From Nitrososphaerales archaeon (GTDB lineage: Archaea > Thermoproteota > Nitrososphaeria > Nitrososphaerales > Nitrososphaeraceae): 44,119 bases of DNA. Shown one piece after another: positions 34,621 to 42,507 of this stretch. The stretch's first letter is position 1; every line of letters starts with the position of its first letter. The stretch lies in NCBI GenBank assembly GCA_029237525.1, contig JARBAU010000012.1, positions 1 through 44,119 of the forward strand, in the 5' to 3' direction. A program made the position numbers and the translations under genes. Below the pieces are notes generated by a model that saw only the letters and a list, made by a program, of their open reading frames with translations, was not told the origin of the DNA and did no database searches.

Positions 34621-35748
34621 ATGCGACTACTTGAATATCAGGGGAAGGAGCTGTTTAGACAATCTGGAATCAAAGTGCCGCGATCAACTATAGCATCCTC
34701 AATTGAGGAAGCGATTCGATCGGGATCGGAAATCGGCTATCCTCTCATTTTAAAGCCACAGTTGACAGTAGGTGGAAGGGGAAAGGAAGGTGCTATTTTA
34801 AAGTGTATGACGGAACAGGATATTGCCAACAAGTTTGAAGACCTTTTGCACAATAAAGTAAAGGGCGAACTTCCAAGGGGCATTCTTTTGGAACAGGCGG
34901 TTGATATTAAGGAGGAATTGTATCTTTCCTATTTTCTTAATAGGAGCAAAAGGTGCTATTCTATTATTGCATCTCCTGAAGGTGGCGTTGAGATCGAGAG
35001 TGCGAAAAATAAGATAGTAGTGGATGTTCCCCTGAGGGGTATTTCAAGAGAAACTGCGTATAGAATTGCCAATGACTTATCTCTTCGGGAATCCTTGAAG
35101 GACCCAATTGCAAACATATTATTGAATTTGTCGAAATTAGTCGTAGAGAATGAAGCGGAGTTAGCTGAAATAAATCCCCTGGTTGTCTCTGCTGACGAGT
35201 CTGTAATTGCACTTGATTCTAAAATAATAATTGATGACAATTCATTATTTAGGCATCCGGAATTAGTCAAGTACGAATATCTTTCTAAGCAGGAGTCTCA
35301 AGCACGTAAAAATGGCTTTTCGTTCGTAGAGTTGGATGGCAATATAGCAATTGTAGGGAACGGAGCTGGATTGGTTATGTCTACGTTGGATATGGTATCG
35401 GATCAGGGTGGCAAGGCTGGTGCTTTCCTCGACTTCGGTGGTAGTGCTACTAGAGATTCAATATTTCAGGCCCTAAAACTTATTGCTGGACTATCACAAA
35501 TAGAAGTAATCTTGATAAATCTTTTCGGTGGTATCGTGAAAACCAGTTTAGTGGCACAGGCTATATTTGACGGATATGAAGAAGGTATCATTTCGGTTCC
35601 TCTTTTTGCTAGGATATCTGGATCAGAATCTGATAAAGCAAAGGAAATTCTCAGAGAGGGTAAGGCCAGAATGTTCGATTCCGTAGAAGATTCGATAGCT
35701 GCCGTAATTGAAGCAATCAGTCCTAAGGAGAAAAAAATCCATGGATAG
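34621..35748 (+). CDS. sucC: Succinyl-CoA ligase (ADP-forming) beta subunit
   Basis: This 375-aa ATP-grasp subunit activates ADP/ATP in the reversible succinate-to-succinyl-CoA step. RLLEYQGKELFRQSGIKVP opens it. YPLILKPQLTVGGRGKEGAI is the ATP-grasp Lys region, EINPLVVS has metal ligands, and GAFLDFGGSATRDSIFQALKL is the C-terminal phosphate site. In the 3-hydroxypropionate/4-hydroxybutyrate setting of thaumarchaea, succinyl-CoA is also an intermediate. Its stop overlaps the alpha-subunit start (ATGGATAG) by 8 bp. Confidence 0.93.
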   Translation: MRLLEYQGKELFRQSGIKVPRSTIASSIEEAIRSGSEIGYPLILKPQLTVGGRGKEGAILKCMTEQDIANKFEDLLHNKVKGELPRGILLEQAVDIKEELYLSYFLNRSKRCYSIIASPEGGVEIESAKNKIVVDVPLRGISRETAYRIANDLSLRESLKDPIANILLNLSKLVVENEAELAEINPLVVSADESVIALDSKIIIDDNSLFRHPELVKYEYLSKQESQARKNGFSFVELDGNIAIVGNGAGLVMSTLDMVSDQGGKAGAFLDFGGSATRDSIFQALKLIAGLSQIEVILINLFGGIVKTSLVAQAIFDGYEEGIISVPLFARISGSESDKAKEILREGKARMFDSVEDSIAAVIEAISPKEKKIHG

Positions 35749-36655
35749 TTTCGATTTGATGAAAATACTCGTAGGAACATCTAGTGAAAATGACTATGAG
35801 AATAAACAGGTAATAATTCAAGGTATCACAGGTAGCTTTGGTTCTACGCATACAAGACTAATGAAAGGATACGGGACCAACATTTCAGCAGGAGTAACTC
35901 CAGGTAAAGGCGGAATGTCCTTTGATGGGATCCCGGTATTTGACAATATGAAAGATGCAGTTGAATCTACAGGTTCTACTATTACTGGGATCTTTGTTCC
36001 TGCTCCATCATTTCTATCGGCAGGTAAAGAAGCGTTAGCTTGTGGAATCAAGCTTATCGTGGCCATTCCTGAACATGTCCCGGTTCGTGACACAATAGAG
36101 CTTTTTGAGTTAGCTAAAGAGAATAATGCAAAAATAATTGGCCCGAATACACCTGGAGTGATAATTCCGGGTACAATGAAAATTGGCATTATGCCTGGTC
36201 AGCCTTTTACCAAAGGAACGACCGTCGTGTTGTCTAGAAGTGGAACGCTAATGTACGAGGTATCTTACAATTTGTCTAAATCTGGATATGGACAACGACT
36301 GTGCTTCGGTATCGGAGGTGATCCCATTAACGGAACTAATCTTATCGAAGCTTTGGACATGGTCAGACGTTACGACGATGTTGATTCAGTGGTTGTCGTA
36401 GGAGAAATAGGGGGAGACGCAGAGGAACAATTTGCCGAATATGTGATAAAAGTTGGGTATAACAAGCCCGTAATAGCATACATTGCAGGGAGGTCGGCTC
36501 CAAAAGAAAAGAAAATGGGTCATGCTGGAGCTATTGTCTACGGTAACTATGGTTCAGCTGAGTCTAAATTTTCAAGTCTACAAAAGGCTCACATTCCTGT
36601 CGCAAAGAGTCCTGCAGAGGTCCCGACTCTGCTACGCCGAGAGCTAAGACGATAG
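35741..36655 (+). CDS. sucD: Succinyl-CoA ligase (ADP-forming) alpha subunit
   Basis: This 304-aa subunit binds CoA and carries the phosphohistidine. QGITGSFGSTHTRLMKGYG is the CoA site, GPNTPGVIIPG the conserved loop, and GHAGAIVYG contains the active His. I choose the ATG at 35741 over an upstream TTG-type start because AAGGAG at 35725-35730 is properly placed and the ATG overlaps the beta-subunit stop. Confidence 0.93.
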   Translation: MDSFDLMKILVGTSSENDYENKQVIIQGITGSFGSTHTRLMKGYGTNISAGVTPGKGGMSFDGIPVFDNMKDAVESTGSTITGIFVPAPSFLSAGKEALACGIKLIVAIPEHVPVRDTIELFELAKENNAKIIGPNTPGVIIPGTMKIGIMPGQPFTKGTTVVLSRSGTLMYEVSYNLSKSGYGQRLCFGIGGDPINGTNLIEALDMVRRYDDVDSVVVVGEIGGDAEEQFAEYVIKVGYNKPVIAYIAGRSAPKEKKMGHAGAIVYGNYGSAESKFSSLQKAHIPVAKSPAEVPTLLRRELRR

Positions 36656-36766
36656 ACTAGTGACCCAATTCTATCGACTTTCTTGCGAATTAAGAGTCCA
36701 ATATGGAATACAATGACACTTCATGATGTTTCATTGGCCGAGAATTGCAATACGGTTTTGAGTTAA

Positions 36767-36940
36767 ATGCAGTTTGAAATAAGATTTTGCGATAAATGCT
36801 TAGCTAAAACATCTCACCAAATTTTGGAAGATCCCAATATCTTGTATACATACAAGCGTAGACGATTATACCGCTGTACTCATTGTGGTAATCAAACTTT
36901 CAAAAGATCATTAAGGCCATCAGCTGAATCAGTTTATTGA
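36767..36940 (+). CDS. 57-aa zinc-ribbon protein
   Basis: An ATG at 36767 opens a protein starting MQFEIRFCDKCLAKTSHQIL and continuing TYKRRRLYRCTHCGNQTFKRS. Two CxxC pairs (FCDKC and RCTHC) 30 residues apart form a zinc ribbon typical of small archaeal transcription/RNA-binding proteins. It fills much of the gap before the DUF309 gene. The family name is unknown. Confidence 0.6.
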   Translation: MQFEIRFCDKCLAKTSHQILEDPNILYTYKRRRLYRCTHCGNQTFKRSLRPSAESVY

Positions 36941-37095
36941 CCTGGTTTGAAATTAATCTTAATACTATAGATCAATCTTTAAAATAAATAGATTGTACTG
37001 AAATAAAATTTAAAAATATTTTGAAAAGGCTTTTCATATCAACTTGTTGGCTTTTTTAGAATGACCTTATATCTATTTAGGGCGAAATATATCGC

Positions 37096-37659
37096 ATGAA
37101 AAGATTTATGATCTATCTTCTTAATGATAGATTCAAAAGGAAAGATGCAAGATACGTGTTGACAGAAGTCCGCGCTCTATACACCGATTCAAATATAATC
37201 ATCCGTGATATCAGAATTGCTACCGATTTTCTAGAGATTGACATGAGTATACCAGACGATTTTCAGATAGAGGCAACACTATCATTACTTACCACAATTG
37301 CACCTCTAGTTGGATCTTATGAGATAGACGAAAAATATATGGGAAAGATAGCTTCGATCAAATACGCGAGGGAACTGTTTAACTCGGAAAAATATTGGAG
37401 AACACACGAGGTGCTCGAAGGTGTATGGAAGCGATCGGAAAATAATGAAAAAAAAATACTTAACTCGATAATTCTGATATCCGCTGCTCTTGTGCACTAT
37501 CAAAAAAATGAAAGCGAAATCTGTATCTCAATTTTAAGAAGAGCATTGGTTAAGCTAGATGGAATTGCCGGAGAATATTTCGGAATTGACCTGAACAAAG
37601 TTAGGACAGACGTAACTAAAATCATCGATACGGGGGTTGTGGAAAAAGTAACCATTTAA
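37096..37659 (+). CDS. DUF309 family protein
   Basis: This 187-aa protein ends in a DUF309 domain at about 95-165: YARELFNSEKYWRTHEVLEGVWKRSE, then LNSIILISAALVHYQKNE. The N-terminal half is a separate, mixed alpha/beta region. The family has a conserved helical bundle (H-E-x-L-E and W) but no agreed function. Confidence 0.8.
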   Translation: MKRFMIYLLNDRFKRKDARYVLTEVRALYTDSNIIIRDIRIATDFLEIDMSIPDDFQIEATLSLLTTIAPLVGSYEIDEKYMGKIASIKYARELFNSEKYWRTHEVLEGVWKRSENNEKKILNSIILISAALVHYQKNESEICISILRRALVKLDGIAGEYFGIDLNKVRTDVTKIIDTGVVEKVTI

Positions 37660-37822
37660 TTTCAGATTGGGCCATATGGTCGACGCGAAATAATTATTGT
37701 GGCTATTGGATAATTCGAATATGTTGAACTGTTGGTGTTTAGATTTTGAGCTGTAATTACTTCCACAATTACTTCAGTATGCGCAATAAATAAAGGTAAG
37801 CTGGTATCAAAACAGGATAAGC

Positions 37823-39520
37823 ATGGCAACTGAATTAAGGGTTCATCCTTCTTTTTTTAGAGAATTTGCTACCAAGACGTGGGTTTCTCCAAATGAAATT
37901 GCTAAAGAGCTAATTGAAAATGCTTTTGATGAAGATGCTACAAAGGTCCTACTTACAGTCTTGACCAATGGATCAGTGATCATTGAGGATGATGCAGGTA
38001 TGAATAGCGCATCTATGGAAAAATTTTTGCTTTTAGGTTCTCCACACAAAAAGTATGACCATATATCACCAAAATTCAAGAGGCTTAGAACTGGTCGGTA
38101 TGGAACAGGTCGATTGTCTTTCCTGACGTCATTCGACAAGATGAAAATCAGTACCAAACTCGATGACTTCATAAAATCGATAGAAATAGACGCTAATACA
38201 CTTGACAAATTGTACTCTGGCAATGTTGTTTTGGATGAAGTAAGTGGATCTCCACTAAAAAGAAATGGTACTGAGATTTTACTAAACAATCCAAAGGTTT
38301 CAATAGATAGTAATAAATTAATAAAAGAAATAAGAAAGCTAGCGATTCTTCGACACCCAATGTTCGAGGTCTTTTTTAAGATTTCTGAACAATTTAATGA
38401 ATGGAACTTCGAAAAGGCTCAGCTTGTCAGGCCCCCTGAAATTCAAGGGCACAGGATTCCAGTAAACCTAGAGAACGGCAAGATTGTTGGCGAAATCGTT
38501 ATTGCAAAAAGACCCTTGACAGAGGACGAAAGAGGGATAGGCATAATGATTGGAAGTCATATTGTAACTAGAAGCCACTTTGGTTTCGAAACAAAGCTGA
38601 ATCGTATGTCTGGATATATAAGATCTGATTCTCTTACCTCTAGATTTGCAGATAAATCGGCCTTGATAGAGGACAGCGAATATTTCAAATTCATGACGAT
38701 TATGAAATCGTTTATCGAATCTACTGTCTTGCCTAGCCTAAGTCAATACGAGGATGTATTGATTACACGCGAAGAATCTAGAATATACAGGGAAATTGAC
38801 AAAGTACTTGGACAGGCTTTGGTCGAAAGCTCGGAAACACAAGAAGAGATCCAAGAGTTAAGTACGGTTGATGTTACCGAATTGGTTGACTCAAACGTAT
38901 CGACTAGTCAAATGAGTGGTTCAGGTAGACAAAGTTACACGAGTTTGAATGAATTGATACCGAGCAGAGATTCAAACATTGCTTTCGAACAATCCTCGGC
39001 CGAACTAGATCAACGGAAAGCAGCTGACTCGGCAAGTACATCTAGTGACGACGAAAAATATCAGCCTCAACCTGTAAGTTCAACAACAATACCGGAAGAA
39101 AATGGTAGCCTGCCCGCAGTTATAAACAGTGATAGACTATACGGAATTGGAACTCAAGATCGGCGTACGAGCAGTAGATTCGGCGATACCTCGCTGACGA
39201 CCAGGAAGATTCGAACGCCAGTTGTCAAAAGAACCTTCGCTTTGAAAAAGGTCGGCTACAAAGTCATTCCTTATGAAGATGGAAGTGATTCGAGGTATAG
39301 CTTTACGAGTGAAAATGTAGTATTTGTAAATAAGGCGAATTCTACCTATAGGGCAGAAGCTGGTAGGGGCGATGAATTCTTACTAAGACATATTATAAAT
39401 ATGGTAGCTGAAGCGGTAGCACAAGCTAAACATCCGGAGGGTAAGGATGCTTTAGAATTACAAAATCGTTTGATAGCTGAAGCAATAAGAATCCACGATG
39501 GTTCCACATCTAAAAAATAA
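37823..39520 (+). CDS. GHKL (HATPase/MORC-like) ATPase with conserved C-terminal domain
   Basis: This 565-aa protein has a GHKL ATPase at its N-terminus. The N-box is KELIENAFDEDA (29-39), with the Mg-binding Asn. DDAGM (56-60) is motif I. GRYGTGRLS (91-99) is the lid/second motif. A transducer-like stretch (KRPLTEDERGIGIMIGSH) runs to about residue 290. A Ser/Asp-rich disordered linker follows (335-450), then a C-domain, GYKVIPYEDGSDSRYSFTSE to RGDEFLLRHIINMVAEAVAQ. This plan suits gyrase/Hsp90/MutL/MORC relatives. The next gene encodes a proteasome beta subunit. Confidence 0.7.
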   Translation: MATELRVHPSFFREFATKTWVSPNEIAKELIENAFDEDATKVLLTVLTNGSVIIEDDAGMNSASMEKFLLLGSPHKKYDHISPKFKRLRTGRYGTGRLSFLTSFDKMKISTKLDDFIKSIEIDANTLDKLYSGNVVLDEVSGSPLKRNGTEILLNNPKVSIDSNKLIKEIRKLAILRHPMFEVFFKISEQFNEWNFEKAQLVRPPEIQGHRIPVNLENGKIVGEIVIAKRPLTEDERGIGIMIGSHIVTRSHFGFETKLNRMSGYIRSDSLTSRFADKSALIEDSEYFKFMTIMKSFIESTVLPSLSQYEDVLITREESRIYREIDKVLGQALVESSETQEEIQELSTVDVTELVDSNVSTSQMSGSGRQSYTSLNELIPSRDSNIAFEQSSAELDQRKAADSASTSSDDEKYQPQPVSSTTIPEENGSLPAVINSDRLYGIGTQDRRTSSRFGDTSLTTRKIRTPVVKRTFALKKVGYKVIPYEDGSDSRYSFTSENVVFVNKANSTYRAEAGRGDEFLLRHIINMVAEAVAQAKHPEGKDALELQNRLIAEAIRIHDGSTSKK

Positions 39521-39692
39521 GAGATAGATCATTTTTCATTCGAAATTGAAAATCATGGGTGTATGGTATTGGTTAAAGTAATTTTTATTGTATTGATCTG
39601 ATTGCATATTTGTTATATCTGATTTCATTTGATCCATTCTGCGCAATAGAAAGGACTAAATCTAACCTGCATAAGATATAACTTGAAAATCT

Positions 39693-40289
39693 ATGGCGTT
39701 TCAATTTATGCCTGGTGCAACTGCAGTAGGGATTACCTTTTCAGAGGGTGTTGTACTGGCGGCTGAAAAGCGTGTATCATACGGAAATTTTGTAATAAAC
39801 AAGAATACAAAGAAAACGTTCACTGTTACGGATTTTGTCGGAGCCGCATGTGCGGGTATGATTGCGGATATGCAAGTTTTAGTGAGACAGGTTGGGGCAT
39901 TGGCGAAAATAAGGAAACTGGAGACTCGCCGTAATGTAGCCCCTAATTCAATTGCAAAATTAATGTCTGTGATAATGTTTGAGCGTAGATTTTTTCCCTT
40001 ATTGACCCAAGTGATTGTTGGCGGGATAATAGACAAACCCAAAATTTATACTTTAGACCCCGTTGGTTCAGTCCTCCCTGATGATTATGCTGCGGTAGGC
40101 ACTGGAGCTGAAATGGCATTGGGGGTATTAGATTCAGAATATAAAAATGAAATGTCTCGGGAACAAGCTCGTGAGCTTGCTATCAAGGCTATAAAATCAT
40201 CTATTCAACGAGACTCCGCCAGTGGTGATGGATTGGATGTTCTTATCACTACTTCTAGCGGGCACACTGATGAGACCATGAGTTTCTAA
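39693..40289 (+). CDS. psmB: Proteasome beta subunit, Thr1 replaced by Ala (probably inactive)
   Basis: This 198-aa protein aligns across its length with archaeal 20S beta subunits: a short propeptide ending in PG, then ATAVGITFSEGVVLAAEKRV, where active subunits read G/TTTVGI. Catalytic Thr1 is therefore Ala (residue 9), whereas Glu17, Lys33 (in NKNTKK) and the DSASG motif remain. Without the N-terminal Thr it cannot form the acyl intermediate. In Crenarchaeota paired beta subunits with one inactive partner are known, so a second active subunit is likely elsewhere. Confidence 0.85.
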   Translation: MAFQFMPGATAVGITFSEGVVLAAEKRVSYGNFVINKNTKKTFTVTDFVGAACAGMIADMQVLVRQVGALAKIRKLETRRNVAPNSIAKLMSVIMFERRFFPLLTQVIVGGIIDKPKIYTLDPVGSVLPDDYAAVGTGAEMALGVLDSEYKNEMSREQARELAIKAIKSSIQRDSASGDGLDVLITTSSGHTDETMSF

Positions 40290-40376
40290 GTGTCAAGCAA
40301 CTAGCACCTAGAACTAGTATGTAATACGATGGTATCAAAAAAATAATTAAGCCCGTCAGTAAAGAATTACAGCCAA

Positions 40377-40484
40377 ATGTCCGAACCTACAAATGAGGAC
40401 GTGGAAGAATTTGATGACGATTTTGATGAAGAATTAGATGAAGAAATCGGTAGTGGACCAGACAGTACGAATGATGACGGATAG
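40377..40484 (+). CDS. 35-aa acidic microprotein
   Basis: An ATG at 40377 opens a protein of extreme acidity: MSEPTNEDVEEFDDDFDEEL, followed by DEEIGSGPDSTNDDG. ATAATTAA lies about 31 bp upstream, a good leaderless spacing. It begins 88 bp after the proteasome beta subunit on the same strand. Short acidic frames can occur by chance, but the TATA box and clean start make it credible. Its role is unknown. Confidence 0.5.
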   Translation: MSEPTNEDVEEFDDDFDEELDEEIGSGPDSTNDDG

Positions 40485-40555
40485 TTTCTTGCGATTAATA
40501 CCTTTTGACAACATACATAACTGTCGTATGGCTTGTTTTTTAATTCATTTAATAC

Positions 40556-40723
40556 TTAATGCTTGTAATCACTAAGTATATCTCTATATCTTGGATCCTT
40601 ATACGCAATATGCTTGACGTATTCGCCATAAGTCATATTTAAAGAACAACTGGTACATCGTACAAAAGAAAAATCATCTGACAATTCAGCTATATTCTTA
40701 CAGTCTGGACAATGTACTTTCAT
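40556..40723 (-). CDS. 55-aa zinc-ribbon protein
   Basis: An ATG at 40721-40723 opens MKVHCPDCKNIAELSDDFSF, then VRCTSCSLNMTYGEY. CPDC and CTSC give a compact zinc ribbon, 19 residues apart. The C-terminus is basic and aromatic (KDPRYRDILSDYKH). It lies beside rpoP on the same strand. Family unknown. Confidence 0.6.
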   Translation of the reverse strand: MKVHCPDCKNIAELSDDFSFVRCTSCSLNMTYGEYVKHIAYKDPRYRDILSDYKH

Positions 40724-40823
40724 ATGTTATTATATGTTGAACAATAATAAAATTTTAACTGAACTTACATTTCCGACATTATTAGATCAGGCATCCAATT
40801 CAAAAGAAAAATTATGAAATAGT

Positions 40824-40985
40824 CTATATTGCCCTAACTTGCTTCACAATTGGCTGACGCGATTTTCTAAATACACGAAAGCCACATATGCATTTGATTT
40901 CGGGCAATCTCGAGAGCTCTTCAACTGATACAGACATACCGCATCTCATGCATTCATAAAGTACGTCTCCAAGGTTTTCCGACAT
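40824..40985 (-). CDS. DNA-directed RNA polymerase subunit P (Rpo12)
   Basis: The 53-aa protein begins MSENLGDVLYECMRCGMSVS and has CxxC ... CIC-GFRVFRKSRQPIVKQVRAI. The Y-E-C-x-x-C-G opening, the second C-x-C-G and the K-x-R-x-P-x-V-K-x-V-x-A end are Rpo12/RpoP signatures. The second Cys pair is C-I-C rather than C-P-x-C. It is an essential small RNAP subunit, too short to appear in a simple ORF scan. Confidence 0.85.
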   Translation of the reverse strand: MSENLGDVLYECMRCGMSVSVEELSRLPEIKCICGFRVFRKSRQPIVKQVRAI

Positions 40986-41224
40986 TAATAGTTGAATTTC
41001 AACCTTAAGCAGATTTAAAGATTGTGTATTGAGCTATTCTAATGTGTTAAATTCAATTGCATACTAAACGATATTCAACAAATCGTATTAACTTGGCACT
41101 TACCCATTACGACGAGCATTCAATTAGCTTTGATCTCGTCCTTAATGCCCATCGGGCTTGGAGCGCACTACCAATTATTCAAGTGACACAAAGAGATCCC
41201 TTCGATGTAAGCGTCCTTTTGCAG

Positions 41225-42442
41225 TTAGTTCTGTTTCTTTTTCCGGGCTGACACAATCGATAGCACATCCCGATCTTTCAAATGGTAAGAGGTCGGTAAT
41301 CTTAGCCCATCTCGAGCGTCTATTGCATAGATTAAGCCTTTAGCTAAATCTGTGTGAATATCAGCTGCCAAATCCTTTACCGTGGATCCAGCCTTCATCA
41401 AATAGACATCAGGCAAGATATTACCAGACCTGTCTGACATTTTTGTCGGATCAGCTACAGGATAGATCGCATTCATTCTGAGAAGTTTGAATACTGCCAC
41501 ATTTATTGCGAATTGAACCCCAGTTCTCATGTATTCGTTCAGTACATCTTTCCTAATGAAGTTAAGAGCCCATTTCTGTTTGTCGTTCAAACTTGACTGA
41601 TCGGTCATTTCAAATCGTTCGTCGCCAGGAAGATATTTAATCAGTCCACGAGCCTGAGCACGTCGCAAAGTAAGTTCCGCGTCAGCACTCGTTGGAACTA
41701 TAATCGAGTCCTTATATTCTTCTCGTAGTCTTTTAAAATTTTCAGTTGCTACTGGCAAATCTACCTTGTTTGCTACAATTAGTGTTGGTTTTGAAACCTC
41801 CCGTAAGCTCCAGCAGAATTTTCTTCTATTTTCAGGATTGAAATCATCAAATTCAACATCCTGAAGCTTGTTGACAGATAGTGCGTACTTGACATGGTCT
41901 TCTTTTACACCTATGCCTCTAAAAATATCTGTTATTGATGAGATTATATCATTGGAAGAATGGATTGATCTTGAGATTTTATCATAATTTCCTTCCAGTA
42001 ATTTCAGATACCACATTATGACTTCCTCTTCTATATCTGCAATATCGGCAACAGGATCACCGGTACCCTCTTCGGCGATCTTACCAGATGCATCAATACT
42101 ACCTGACGCGTCCACTATATGAAGAAGGGCATCTGACTGAGCAGCGATAGACAAAAACTGATTGCCTAGGCCTTTACCTTCCCAAGCGCCTTTTATTAAT
42201 CCAGGCAAATCTACAAGTTCTATAGGTATAAATCTCCAGCCATCAATACACTTTGAGTTTCGTGGTGTGTCTAGAATTCCCAGCTCCTTGTGAACGCAAA
42301 GAGTAATGGTACTTGCATTACCAACATTAGGTTGTTTAGTTGCAAATGGGTAGTTGGAAATTTCGGCAGATCCCATTGTTGCGGCATTAAAGAAAGTCGT
42401 CTTGCCAGTATTAGTTTTTCCAATCAAACCAATCTTTATCAT
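41225..42442 (-). CDS. Obg/YchF-like P-loop GTPase with TGS domain
   Basis: This 405-aa protein has the G1 loop GKTNTGKTTFFNAAT (near residue 8), G3 VDLPGLIKGAWEGKGLGNQF, and G4 ANKVDLP. The C-terminal TGS domain runs about 335-400 (LPDVYLMKAGSTVKDLAADI, YHLKDRDVLSIV). Family members bind ribosomes, often as ATPases (YchF/OLA1 group). It is the archaeal homologue; its start is ATG at 42440-42442. Confidence 0.88.
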   Translation of the reverse strand: MIKIGLIGKTNTGKTTFFNAATMGSAEISNYPFATKQPNVGNASTITLCVHKELGILDTPRNSKCIDGWRFIPIELVDLPGLIKGAWEGKGLGNQFLSIAAQSDALLHIVDASGSIDASGKIAEEGTGDPVADIADIEEEVIMWYLKLLEGNYDKISRSIHSSNDIISSITDIFRGIGVKEDHVKYALSVNKLQDVEFDDFNPENRRKFCWSLREVSKPTLIVANKVDLPVATENFKRLREEYKDSIIVPTSADAELTLRRAQARGLIKYLPGDERFEMTDQSSLNDKQKWALNFIRKDVLNEYMRTGVQFAINVAVFKLLRMNAIYPVADPTKMSDRSGNILPDVYLMKAGSTVKDLAADIHTDLAKGLIYAIDARDGLRLPTSYHLKDRDVLSIVSARKKKQN

Positions 42443-42507
42443 AAACCATCCCGATCGTCAACAGTTTATAAATATATTCGTCTAGCCAAATAAATACTAA
42501 AATAGTA

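Noticed and set aside
34594-34621. An alternative ATG for sucC at 34594.
   Set aside because: It is in a different frame from sucC; the ATG at 34621 begins the conserved N-terminus.
41100-41190. A tRNA or 5S-like RNA.
   Set aside because: Short hairpins are present but there is no T-arm, anticodon arm or matching acceptor stem.
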